A program made the position numbers and the translations under genes. DNA of 56,109 bases from SKPH01 sp051748565 (lineage in GTDB: Bacteria > Bacillota > Dethiobacteria > DTU022), in assembly GCA_051748565.1 (NCBI GenBank), contig JBNJHN010000008.1, forward strand, positions 1 through 56,109, given 5' to 3'. This document shows, piece after piece, positions 42,326-51,016 of the stretch. The notes beneath the pieces are model-generated. The model saw nothing but the letters and a program-made list of their open reading frames with translations. It was not told the DNA's origin and ran no database searches. Every line of letters starts with the position of its first letter. Position 1 is the first letter of the stretch.

Positions 42326-43232
42326 TATTGTCAACCTCCTCACTGTTTTCGTTATTTGCTAAATCAGATTCATCTTTCAAAGATTTCTCTTCATCAACTA
42401 CCTGCTCAGTCGGCTCGCTTTCGGGAGACGATTCTGATGGAGCCTGATCCGGTAAATCTGTTTCTGAATGCCCGTTTTCCGGCTCGTAATAAACCTGGTC
42501 CGGGTCGATGCTGTTTTCCTGATCGGGAGGATAAAGAAAGCCGAGCAGCATAACCATAATAATCGGGGCAAGGGCAACCATGGCAATTAATCCAAAGCCG
42601 TCTATTACTGCATCACGGCCTTCGATATTATCGGCGGCACCAACAGCCATGGCCATAATAAAGGTAACAGTCATCGGTCCGGTAGCTACACCGCCAGAAT
42701 CAAAAGCAACAGCTGTAAATGACGGCTTAGATAAGAACATCAGGATAATTGCCAGCAGGTATCCGGGAATAATAATATAGTAAAAAGGAATTCCGTAGAC
42801 AATCCTGACCATGCCCAGAGCAATAAATATGCCGACAGCCAAACAGAGTGTATATAGAATGGTGTTGCTCCTGATGGAACCGCTTGAACTTTTCTCTACC
42901 TGTTCGCACAGAATGCGCACTGCAGGTTCGGCCAAAGTAGCAACAAACCCGAGAATAAAACCTAGCGGAATCAATATCCAGCGATGCGGCAGGCCGCCCA
43001 GGATTGCGCCCATCTCATTGCCAACTGGGAGGAAGCCAACTTTAACTCCCTGCAGAAAGAGGGCCAGACCGGCAAAAGCGAAAAGAACGCCTTTAAACAG
43101 GGACAACAGCATCTCTTTGGGCAGTTTGAAAATCAGAAGGAATATTAGAAACAAAACCAGTACAGGGCTAAGAGCGGTTAAAACTTCGATCAGGACATGA
43201 TCAAAACCCTGCGTGATGAGGCTGAAACTCAT
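42303..43232 (-). CDS. DUF1538 membrane protein with acidic C-terminal tail
   Basis: A 309-residue integral membrane protein. Hydrophobic helices cover about residues 20-235. Two conserved spots shared with its neighbour are visible: AEPAVRILCEQV (101-112) and FDSGGVATGPMTVTF (177-191). Residues 236-309 form a hydrophilic tail very rich in Glu, Asp, Ser, Pro and Asn, probably disordered. ATG 43232 forms ATGA with the stop of the upstream paralogue. The family has no assigned function; its context with a PII protein suggests a regulated transporter or channel. Confidence 0.85.
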   Translation of the reverse strand: MSFSLITQGFDHVLIEVLTALSPVLVLFLIFLLIFKLPKEMLLSLFKGVLFAFAGLALFLQGVKVGFLPVGNEMGAILGGLPHRWILIPLGFILGFVATLAEPAVRILCEQVEKSSSGSIRSNTILYTLCLAVGIFIALGMVRIVYGIPFYYIIIPGYLLAIILMFLSKPSFTAVAFDSGGVATGPMTVTFIMAMAVGAADNIEGRDAVIDGFGLIAMVALAPIIMVMLLGFLYPPDQENSIDPDQVYYEPENGHSETDLPDQAPSESSPESEPTEQVVDEEKSLKDESDLANNENSEEVDNNEDNSQA

Positions 43233-43924
43233 CCAAAAATCACCCCCAGAATCATGACACCGATTACCGGTCCGATAGAGGCGAGTCCAATTAAACCAAA
43301 AGTTTCAGCCACGGTGGATTTGCCACCCAACACAGAAGTTGCCCCCACACCTAGGGCCAGAATAAAAGGTACGGCCATAGGGCCGGTTGTAACCCCGCCG
43401 GCGTCAAAAGATATAGCAACAAAACCTGGAGGAGTAAAAAATGAGAGCACAACCACAAAAACATAGCCGCTAGCCAGCAAGTAGGCAATCGGAATGCCGA
43501 GAAGTATACGCAGAATGGCCAGAGATACAAAAAAACCTACTCCAAGGGCTACAGCTATAATTAATATCCCCGAATCAATGGCACCTCCGGAAGCAATATC
43601 TACCTGGTGGGCCAGGACCCTCACATCGGGTTCGGCTACAGTAATTACAAAGCCAAAGATAAAAGATGCGACCAGTAAAAAAGGAAGGGAACCACGTGAG
43701 GTCAATCTGGAACCAATCATTTCACCAATCGGCAGCAGACTGACCCTGACACCGACGAGAAAAAGGAAGAGACCGGTTGTGACCATCACTGCTCCAGCGA
43801 TAAATTGCCAGAAGAGGCTGATCGGGGTGCGGATAATAAAAAATTGAATTAGTGAAATCACGACAAAGATTGGCCCGATTGCCTGAAGCACTTCCAGGAT
43901 TATTTCTTTTATGTCATTTAGCAT
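43229..43924 (-). CDS. DUF1538 membrane protein
   Basis: A 231-residue integral membrane protein, paralogue of the next gene. It has the same landmarks: GVRVSLLPIGEMIG (about 58-71), AEPDVRVLAHQVDIASGG (98-114) and FDAGGVTTGPMAVPF (173-187), without the acidic tail. ATG 43924 lies 7 nt behind GGTGA. First gene of the three-gene reverse operon, read from a promoter at 43958-43987. Different conserved lengths suggest that the two proteins form a heteromer, but this is inference. Confidence 0.85.
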   Translation of the reverse strand: MLNDIKEIILEVLQAIGPIFVVISLIQFFIIRTPISLFWQFIAGAVMVTTGLFLFLVGVRVSLLPIGEMIGSRLTSRGSLPFLLVASFIFGFVITVAEPDVRVLAHQVDIASGGAIDSGILIIAVALGVGFFVSLAILRILLGIPIAYLLASGYVFVVVLSFFTPPGFVAISFDAGGVTTGPMAVPFILALGVGATSVLGGKSTVAETFGLIGLASIGPVIGVMILGVIFG

Positions 43925-43957
43925 ATAGTTATCACCATTAATAAGTTCTTTATACAA

Positions 43958-43987
43958 ATATTATTCTAAATGGCGCTTATTGTCCAA
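43958..43987 (-). promoter_or_regulatory. Promoter of the DUF1538-PII operon
   Basis: On the reverse strand TTGGAC (43987-43982) and TAATAT (43963-43958) lie 18 nt apart, about 35 nt before the first start codon. The helicase gene is transcribed divergently from the other side of this short gap. Confidence 0.5.
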
Positions 43988-44103
43988 TTAACGTGCAGGC
44001 ATTTCTTACAGTTAATCTGGATGAAGAAGAGAAAATATGTTATGATGCGCCTAGTGCCGGACTTCTAAGAATAAAACACCGTATGCCGGAAAGAAAGGAA
44101 AAA

Positions 44104-46083
44104 ATGGATAATTACAGCTACCTGGAAAACCAGAGATCAGAACCTGAACCCGATTGGATAGAAAGGCTGAAAAATGAACTGAACTCTGCCCAATTCGAAT
44201 TTACCACTGCTGATGATTCGGCCCTTTTGGGCCTGGCCGGTCCCGGGTCAGGCAAAACAAGGGCGCTCGTTTACAGGGCTGCTCACCTGATTAAAAGCGG
44301 TGTCCAACCTGAGCAACTTTTGCTGCTTACATTCACTAACAAGGCTGCCGGTGAAATGAAAGATCGTCTTGAAGAGCTGCTCGGTTATCTGCCTTATTAC
44401 CTGTGGGCCGGTACCTTTCACAGCATCGGAGCGCGAATCCTAAGAAAACATGCCGGCCTGCTTGGCAGGACTGCCAATTTTTCCATCTTCGATGAAGACG
44501 ATACCAGGGTCACTTTAAAGCAAATTCTAACTTCTCTCTCTATAGGTGATGAAGATCGAAAACTAATTATGCAGCGCGGTTTCCTGGGGCGTATAATCAG
44601 CCAGGCTCGTAATTCAGGGCTCTCAATCAAAGAGGTAATGGAAGAAGATTATCCTTACCGTCTTGAATATCTTGATGTGATTAAAAGTAGTGCCGAACTG
44701 TACGAACAGAAAAAGATTGAAAGTAATGTTTTTGATTTTGATGATCTTCTGCTCTGCTGGCTTGAGTTATTTGAAAAGCATCCCCAGGTTGCCGAGCAGT
44801 ACCGGCGTCGCTTCAGGCATGTGCTGGTTGACGAATTCCAGGACACTAATGTTATCCAGGCCCGGCTCATCGACCTGTTTGCCGGCGCCGCCTCGATTTG
44901 TGTCGTTGGCGACGATGCCCAGTCGATATATGCTTTTCGCTATGCGGATATCGGTAATATTTTATCTTTTCCTGACAGATATTCTCTCTGTCAGGTTGTT
45001 AGGATGGAGCAGAACTATCGCAGCACACCTGAAATAGTTGAGCTGGCCAATTATTCAATAAGATTTAACCGACAGCAGCTCCAAAAGAAGCTATTTTCAA
45101 AAAATCCCCCGGGGGCGAAACCTGCCGTGGTGAAAGTATACGATGCCGGACAGGAGGCTTCATTTGTTCTCCAGAATATTTGGGAATTGCAGAACAATGG
45201 AGTAACATTAGATGATATAGCGGTTCTTTACCGCAGTTCTTATCTTACCCCGGAATTGGAATTTGCCCTGGCCCGCAAAGGAATTAGTTATCGCACTTAT
45301 GGTGGAGTTAAATTTTTCCAAAAAGCACATATTAAAGATCTCCTGGCGTATTTGAAAGTGGTATATAACCCGAGCGACGAGAATTCCTGGCGGCGCATAT
45401 CAACCCTGCAGCAGGGTTTGGGCCCTGCTTCTTTCGATAAGCTCTGGGTAAAATTAAAGGGGCATCCCGATCCCCTTATCGCTGTTTTGGAGGGAAAAGA
45501 AGTTCCTGAAAGGGGAAAGACCGGATGGGAACTTTTTGTGCGTACTCTTGATGCTGTTTACAAAAACCGATCTGAACCGGTGCCGGATCTGATTGCATTG
45601 ATAGTTGATGAAAATTATGACAATATCCTCAGGCAGAATTACCCTGATCAATATGAAGAGAGAATGCGTGGGATCGAACGTTTGATGATCTATGCTGAAC
45701 GATTCGATTCTCTTAATACTTTTTTGGAATCACTGGCTCTGGAGGAATCTGTTTTTGCTGATGCCAGCGCGGGTCCGAATCAATCCGATGGGCAGCTCAC
45801 CTTATCGACAATCCACAGCGCCAAAGGTAAGGAATGGGATGCCGTATTTATTATCGGGATGAACCAGGGACATTTCCCCAGCCAGCGTGCCGAAAGCAGC
45901 AGCCTGGATGAAGAACGCCGCCTTTTCTATGTAGCCGCAACCCGTGCCCGCCGCTACCTTTACCTGGTTACCTACCGTGAAGATTATCGCAATTACGGTG
46001 CAGTTTCAGAAGGCCCGTCCCTGTTCCTCAGGGAATTACCTGTAGAATGTTACCAGCTTGTCGATTACGACAGCGGATTTTAG
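44104..46083 (+). CDS. UvrD/PcrA-type superfamily 1 DNA helicase (short form)
   Basis: ATP-dependent 3'-5' helicase for repair or recombination. About 659 residues with all SF1A motifs: Q-motif (LNSAQFEFTT), Walker A GPGSGKT (46-52), Ia TFTNKAAGEM, II VLVDEFQDTN, III GDDAQSIYAFRYAD, IV QNYRST, V LSTIHSAKGKEWDAV and VI FYVAATRARRYL. It ends about 45 residues after motif VI, so it lacks the long C-terminal extension of PcrA/UvrD, which binds RNA polymerase in Bacillus. Start: ATG 44104 behind AAAGGA; ATG 44083 is an alternative. Divergent from the DUF1538 operon. Confidence 0.92.
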   Translation: MDNYSYLENQRSEPEPDWIERLKNELNSAQFEFTTADDSALLGLAGPGSGKTRALVYRAAHLIKSGVQPEQLLLLTFTNKAAGEMKDRLEELLGYLPYYLWAGTFHSIGARILRKHAGLLGRTANFSIFDEDDTRVTLKQILTSLSIGDEDRKLIMQRGFLGRIISQARNSGLSIKEVMEEDYPYRLEYLDVIKSSAELYEQKKIESNVFDFDDLLLCWLELFEKHPQVAEQYRRRFRHVLVDEFQDTNVIQARLIDLFAGAASICVVGDDAQSIYAFRYADIGNILSFPDRYSLCQVVRMEQNYRSTPEIVELANYSIRFNRQQLQKKLFSKNPPGAKPAVVKVYDAGQEASFVLQNIWELQNNGVTLDDIAVLYRSSYLTPELEFALARKGISYRTYGGVKFFQKAHIKDLLAYLKVVYNPSDENSWRRISTLQQGLGPASFDKLWVKLKGHPDPLIAVLEGKEVPERGKTGWELFVRTLDAVYKNRSEPVPDLIALIVDENYDNILRQNYPDQYEERMRGIERLMIYAERFDSLNTFLESLALEESVFADASAGPNQSDGQLTLSTIHSAKGKEWDAVFIIGMNQGHFPSQRAESSSLDEERRLFYVAATRARRYLYLVTYREDYRNYGAVSEGPSLFLRELPVECYQLVDYDSGF

Positions 46084-46152
46084 TATAAATTAGCATAAAG
46101 CATACTTCTGTTTTATTAATTATATCAGGCAGGTTCTAACGCCTTATACAAT

Positions 46153-46182
46153 TGGACACCATGCAAAAATATATAGTATAAT
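46153..46182 (+). promoter_or_regulatory. Promoter of the citramalate synthase gene
   Basis: TGGACA (46153-46158) and a perfect TATAAT (46177-46182), 18 nt apart, in an A/T-rich 139-nt gap. The gene follows about 40 nt downstream. Confidence 0.5.
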
Positions 46183-46222
46183 ACCAATTAATTTTACTTT
46201 CCTTTTTGGCAGGAGGACAGCC

Positions 46223-47854
46223 ATGCAAAAGGTAGATATATATGATACGACTTTAAGAGATGGTTCGCAGCGCGAAGGCGTATCGATGTCAGTAGCCGAT
46301 AAACTTAAGATTGCCGAGAAACTCGATGAGTTTGGGATCAGCTACATAGAGGGTGGATGGCCCGGTTCGAACCCAAAGGATATTGATTTTTTCAAACGGG
46401 CATCGAAGATAAGATTAAAAAATGCCCGTTTGTGTGCTTTCAGCAGTACCCGCAGGCCCGGAGTTACTGCCGCTGAAGATCACAACCTGCAGGCGCTAAT
46501 TGAAGCTAAAACAGGTACAGTTACTATCTTCGGTAAAAGCTGGGATTTTCATGTTCATGATGCATTGAAAACCACCCTTGATGAGAATCTTTCAATGATT
46601 GAAGAAAGTATCGCCTATCTAAAATCGCTGGGACGGGAAGTCTTATTTGATGCCGAACACTTTTTTGACGGTTACAAGGCCAATCCCGATTATGCCCTAC
46701 GCACTATCACAGCAGCAGCTTCCGGCGGCGCCGATGTTATTATTCTCTGTGATACAAACGGAGGACTGATGCCCTGGGAGCTTCCCGCAATTTTAGCGGC
46801 GGTAAAAGAGAGGGTTAAAGTGCCTCTGGGTATTCATGTCCATGATGATGCCGGTATGGCTACAGTTAATTCTCTCCTCGCTGTCCGTGAAGGTATCACC
46901 CAGATCCAGGGGACGATTAATGGTTACGGGGAACGCTGCGGCAACGCTAACTTATGCACGATTATACCTAATTTGCAGCTAAAAATGGGTTTAGAGATTG
47001 TCACCCCGGATCAACTGCGCGGATTAACCAAACTATCCCGCTTAATTGCCGAACTGGCCAATATTGCACCGGCCGATCAACAGCCGTACGTTGGTTTTAA
47101 CGCCTTTGCCCATAAAGGTGGGATTCACGTCGATGCGGTCAGTAAAATACCGGCGACTTATGAACATGCAGATCCCGATCAGGTTGGAAATCAGAGACGA
47201 ATTCTTGTATCAGAGCTGGCCGGCCGCAGCAGCATTAGTTTAAAAACCATGAATAATGAAATTAAGCTTGAAAAAGGCCATCCGGAAACAGCGTCTGTTT
47301 TACAGAAGATAAAAGAGATGGAGCATTACGGTTACCAGTTTGAAGGCGCAGAGGGCTCTTTTGAACTGCTGGTTCTAAAAATGATGAAGGCGCACCAACC
47401 GCTATTTAAGCTGGAAGGTTTTCGCTTAATTATCGAAAAAAGAGAAAACGGTCAGTTATATTCCGAAGCAACCATAAAAGTGCGAGTCGGGGATATCCAG
47501 GTTCACACTGCAGCAGAAGGAAACGGTCCGGTTAATGCCCTTGATAATGCACTGAGAAAAGCACTGGAAGATATTTACCCGGCATTGAAAAAGATCAAGT
47601 TGATCGACTTTAAAGTGCGGGTTATTGACGGAGTGGATGGAACAGGTGCTCAGGTAAGGGTTCTTATTGAATCAAGTGATGATCATAGAAGTTGGGGTAC
47701 AGTCGGGGTGTCCCCGAATGTTATAGAAGCAAGCTGGATAGCCCTGGTGGACAGCCTTGAATACGGCCTGCTCAGTCATAAAATACCCAAACTTGAAAAG
47801 GCAAAAAATGTCCTCGATCAGCTGAAAAGCGACGGGGTCATATCGAACAGCTAA
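46223..47854 (+). CDS. cimA: (R)-citramalate synthase
   Basis: Condenses pyruvate and acetyl-CoA to citramalate, the first step of the threonine-independent isoleucine route. The 543-residue protein has the HMG-CoA lyase-like TIM barrel (DTTLRDGSQREGVSMSVADK at about 9-28, GIHVHDDAGMATVNSL, FNAFAHKGGIHVDAV) and the regulatory LeuA-like dimer domain at the C-terminus (NALDNALRKAL). The GWPGSNPKD segment separates this citramalate/2-isopropylmalate-like group from plain LeuA. ATG 46223 is behind AGGAGG. Isoleucine-type regulation through CodY is plausible, but no clear CodY box was found. Confidence 0.9.
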   Translation: MQKVDIYDTTLRDGSQREGVSMSVADKLKIAEKLDEFGISYIEGGWPGSNPKDIDFFKRASKIRLKNARLCAFSSTRRPGVTAAEDHNLQALIEAKTGTVTIFGKSWDFHVHDALKTTLDENLSMIEESIAYLKSLGREVLFDAEHFFDGYKANPDYALRTITAAASGGADVIILCDTNGGLMPWELPAILAAVKERVKVPLGIHVHDDAGMATVNSLLAVREGITQIQGTINGYGERCGNANLCTIIPNLQLKMGLEIVTPDQLRGLTKLSRLIAELANIAPADQQPYVGFNAFAHKGGIHVDAVSKIPATYEHADPDQVGNQRRILVSELAGRSSISLKTMNNEIKLEKGHPETASVLQKIKEMEHYGYQFEGAEGSFELLVLKMMKAHQPLFKLEGFRLIIEKRENGQLYSEATIKVRVGDIQVHTAAEGNGPVNALDNALRKALEDIYPALKKIKLIDFKVRVIDGVDGTGAQVRVLIESSDDHRSWGTVGVSPNVIEASWIALVDSLEYGLLSHKIPKLEKAKNVLDQLKSDGVISNS

Positions 47855-47908
47855 TAAAGGCGCCTCAATTATTACGGACGCTCAATGGATTAAGGAGTTT
47901 AAAGAGTT

Positions 47909-48982
47909 TTGAAAGAAGATAGAATTAGCGCAATTCTGCTTGAGCTGTCCGCAGTAGCAGGCGTTTCGGGAAATGAAAACGCTGCTGTAGAAATAGCTGC
48001 CCGTCATTTTCGACGGCACACAGAAGAAGTCAGACAAGATCGCTTCGGCAATCTTTTAGCTCTGAAATTAGGCGCACCTGCAGAAGATCGGGAAAAATTA
48101 ACACTGGCTGTAATCGCCCATATCGACGAGATCGGTTTTATGGTTACAAATATAGAAAAGGGCGGTTTTTTGCGATTTACTCCGATTGGGGGAATCGATC
48201 CCAGGACCCTGCCCGGCCAGGCTGTCGAAATACACGGTAAAAAAAAGCTGAAAGGTGTTATCGGCGCCGCTCCGCCCCATTTATCATCTGCAAAAGATCG
48301 AAAGGAAACAGTCCCCACGGATAAACTGTTCATCGATCCCGGTCTAAGCGAAGATTCTCTAAAGAAGTATATTAGTATCGGTGACTATGTCAGTCTCGAA
48401 CAAAAACCCCTGAAACATTCGACAAATAATATAATTAGCGGAAAAGCACTTGATAATCGTGCGGGTATAACCGCCTTAATATTTTGTGCTGAAGAGTTAA
48501 AGGCTTTGCATCACCAGGCCGATGTCTGTTTTGTGTCTTCTCTGCAGGAAGAGGTAGGGTTGAGAGGCGCAATAACCAATGCTTACAACCTTCAGCCGGA
48601 CCTGGCCATTATCGTCGATGTTACCCATGGTGATGTCCCCGGGCTTGATGAGAGATGTGTTTTTAAAGTAGGAGGGGGCCCCACCATTGCTATCGGCCCA
48701 AACCTGCATCCGGTTTTATCCCGCCGGTTGGAAGAGACTGCCAGGGAACGCTACCTCCCTTATCAAAAGGAACCAATTCCCGGTCACAGTGGAACTGATG
48801 CCTGGGCATTCCAGGTTTCGCGTGAAGGGATTCCTACCGCACTATTATCAATCCCGCTGCGTTATATGCACACGGCAGTAGAATTGATTAGTATGGATGA
48901 TCTCCTGGTTTTAAGTAAACTGATCTGTTATTTTGCCGGCAGCCTGGATAGTTTGTTTTTGGAGGAGCTGAAAAAGTGCTAG
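47909..48982 (+). CDS. M42 family metallo-aminopeptidase, paralogue 1
   Basis: Cobalt- or zinc-dependent aminopeptidase of the tetrahedral TET/glutamyl aminopeptidase type. The 357-residue protein has AHIDEIGFMV (His71 near the N-terminus), ALDNRAGI, SLQEEVGLRGA, DVTHGDVPG and LRYMHTAVE, the metal and catalytic motifs. TTG 47909 lies behind AAGGAG. It overlaps the next paralogue by 7 nt. Confidence 0.92.
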   Translation: MKEDRISAILLELSAVAGVSGNENAAVEIAARHFRRHTEEVRQDRFGNLLALKLGAPAEDREKLTLAVIAHIDEIGFMVTNIEKGGFLRFTPIGGIDPRTLPGQAVEIHGKKKLKGVIGAAPPHLSSAKDRKETVPTDKLFIDPGLSEDSLKKYISIGDYVSLEQKPLKHSTNNIISGKALDNRAGITALIFCAEELKALHHQADVCFVSSLQEEVGLRGAITNAYNLQPDLAIIVDVTHGDVPGLDERCVFKVGGGPTIAIGPNLHPVLSRRLEETARERYLPYQKEPIPGHSGTDAWAFQVSREGIPTALLSIPLRYMHTAVELISMDDLLVLSKLICYFAGSLDSLFLEELKKC

Positions 48983-49980
48983 CCGAGCTTGCCGATCTGA
49001 ATGGTGTTTCAGGCGACGAAGGTATCGTTCGCCGGGTCTTGGTTGAAAAACTTGATCAATTTAAATCTAGAACTGCTGTTGATACCATGGGCAACTTTCT
49101 CGTCCGCAAAGGGAGTAAAAATAATAACCCGCGAATCATGCTCTCTGCGCATATGGATGAAGTTGGTTTAATGATCATGTCAATTCACGAGAGCGGTCTT
49201 CTCAGATTCAAGCCGGTCGGAGGCATCGACAAACGTGTCCTGGTTGCCAAGCGAGTAAAAATTGGTCTGCCAGGTTTGCCCGGAGTAATCGGGACAAAAC
49301 CGGTTCATCTTCAGAAGAAAGGCGAGCAAAAAAAACCATTTGATGAAGAAAAACTTTATATAGATGGCGGTTTTAAAAACCGCAGTGAAGCTGAAAAGAA
49401 TGTGCAAATCGGAGATTATGTAACTTTTGATTCGCCCTGCATTGAACTGGGTGACGGTTTTTACAGGGGCAAGGCATTTGATGATCGCGCAGGCTGCCAG
49501 ATTCTATTGGAACTGCTTCTCGAAAATAACGGCCTTGTATTTGATGCTGCCTTTACCGTTCAGGAAGAGGTTGGAGCCAGAGGAGCAGCAGTTGCAGCTT
49601 ACACCCTGCAGCCGGAGATTGCCCTAACAGTAGAGACAACAGCAGCTGCCGATACTCCGGAAACTGAAAAAGAGTCTGTCAGTACAGCGCTTGGTGCAGG
49701 GCCGGCAATCAGTATTATGGACCGCACCATTATGGTTAGCAGGGATATGCGGGAAGGACTTGTTGAGGCTGCTGTAAAGGCTGGAGTTTCATACCAGTTT
49801 CGCCGTTTTACCGGAGCGGGCACAGAAGCAGGTATTATTGCACTGACTCGTGAGGGCATTAAAACAGCAGTTGTGGCAGTGCCCTGTCGTTATATTCATT
49901 CACCAAACAGCGTTTTGCAGGAAAAGGATATCAGGGCAACTGTTAATTTGATCAGAGCCTGGATTGAGTGCAGACAGTAG
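48976..49980 (+). CDS. M42 family metallo-aminopeptidase, paralogue 2
   Basis: A 334-residue paralogue. Motifs: SAHMDEVGLMI (His59), AFDDRAGCQ, VQEEVGARGA and CRYIHSPNS. The residue usually written DVT is ETT here, the most divergent metal-site segment of the three. GTG 48976 falls within the end of paralogue 1, preceded by GGAGGAG. Catalytic residues seem intact otherwise. Confidence 0.9.
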   Translation: MLAELADLNGVSGDEGIVRRVLVEKLDQFKSRTAVDTMGNFLVRKGSKNNNPRIMLSAHMDEVGLMIMSIHESGLLRFKPVGGIDKRVLVAKRVKIGLPGLPGVIGTKPVHLQKKGEQKKPFDEEKLYIDGGFKNRSEAEKNVQIGDYVTFDSPCIELGDGFYRGKAFDDRAGCQILLELLLENNGLVFDAAFTVQEEVGARGAAVAAYTLQPEIALTVETTAAADTPETEKESVSTALGAGPAISIMDRTIMVSRDMREGLVEAAVKAGVSYQFRRFTGAGTEAGIIALTREGIKTAVVAVPCRYIHSPNSVLQEKDIRATVNLIRAWIECRQ

Positions 49981-50003
49981 AGAATCAGGGGGTCAATATA
50001 AAG

Positions 50004-51008
50004 ATGGAAAAAACAATAATGCGCCTGACAGAGGCATTCGGCCCTTCAGGAGAAGAAGATGCGGTGCGCTCAGCTATCAAAGACCTGGTCAAAGGACACG
50101 CTGACCTAATCTTTGAAGACAATTTGGGCAACTTGTTTTTCCTGAGAGAAGGACCTTCACCCAAAATCATGGTTTCTGCTCATATGGATGAAATTGGATT
50201 TATTATTACCCATATTGATGAAAATGGTTTCCTGCGGATTGCACCGATAGGGGGAATAACGCCCCGCATGCTTCCAGGCCAGAGGTTACGTTTCCGGGAT
50301 GGCATATCAGGAACTATACACTATGAAAAAATAAAGGACATCAAGGAGCTTGATTGGAGCAAACTTTTCCTCGATATCGGCCAGAGTAGTGCTGAAGCAG
50401 TCGATGAGCATGTAAAAATTGGCGATATAGCCTGCTTCGATCAACCTTTCAGGTCTCTTCCCGGAGGACGCTGCATGGCCAAGGCGATGGATGACCGGGT
50501 CGGCTGTGCAGTCCTTGTTGAGACAATTAACAGACTTCCGGCAAAACTGCCCCAGGCTGTTTGTTTTGTATTTACGGTTCAGGAGGAACTTGGTCTGAGG
50601 GGAGCTAAAACTGCTGCATACCGCTACGAGCCTGATTACGGGTTGGCTGTTGATGTCACCATGGTTGGCGATACACCCAGGGCTGCCACTATGGCTGTCA
50701 GTCTCGGAAAAGGCCCCGCGGTAAAGGTTAAAGACAGTTCGGTACTTTGTCACCCTGCGGTGCGGAAGTATATGGTTGAAACTGCAGAAAATCAACAAAT
50801 ACCTTACCAGCTTGAAATTCTCGAGCGAGGTGGAACAGATGCAGGAGCCATTCATACCTCGCGCCAGGGAGTGCCTTCAGGGGCAATTTCGCTACCATGC
50901 CGCTATATTCATACCCCTTCAGAAATGGTCGACAGCTCTGATATTGAAAATGCCATTAATTTATTGAAAAAACTACTGACGCAATCATGGCCTGCAGTTA
51001 AGGAGTAA
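50004..51008 (+). CDS. M42 family metallo-aminopeptidase, paralogue 3
   Basis: A 334-residue paralogue with SAHMDEIGFII (His60), AMDDRVGCAV, VQEELGLRGA, DVTMVGDTP and CRYIHTPSE. ATG 50004 follows GGGGG at a fairly long spacing; a longer form from 49968 would overlap paralogue 2 and is less likely. dprA starts 8 nt later, so the peptidase series and dprA may be transcribed together. Confidence 0.92.
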   Translation: MEKTIMRLTEAFGPSGEEDAVRSAIKDLVKGHADLIFEDNLGNLFFLREGPSPKIMVSAHMDEIGFIITHIDENGFLRIAPIGGITPRMLPGQRLRFRDGISGTIHYEKIKDIKELDWSKLFLDIGQSSAEAVDEHVKIGDIACFDQPFRSLPGGRCMAKAMDDRVGCAVLVETINRLPAKLPQAVCFVFTVQEELGLRGAKTAAYRYEPDYGLAVDVTMVGDTPRAATMAVSLGKGPAVKVKDSSVLCHPAVRKYMVETAENQQIPYQLEILERGGTDAGAIHTSRQGVPSGAISLPCRYIHTPSEMVDSSDIENAINLLKKLLTQSWPAVKE

Positions 51009-51016
51009 TATTAGAG

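Noticed and set aside
46181..46205. A CodY box upstream of citramalate synthase
   Set aside because: Only an AATTTT half is present; the second half of AATTTTCWGAAAATT is not recognisable.
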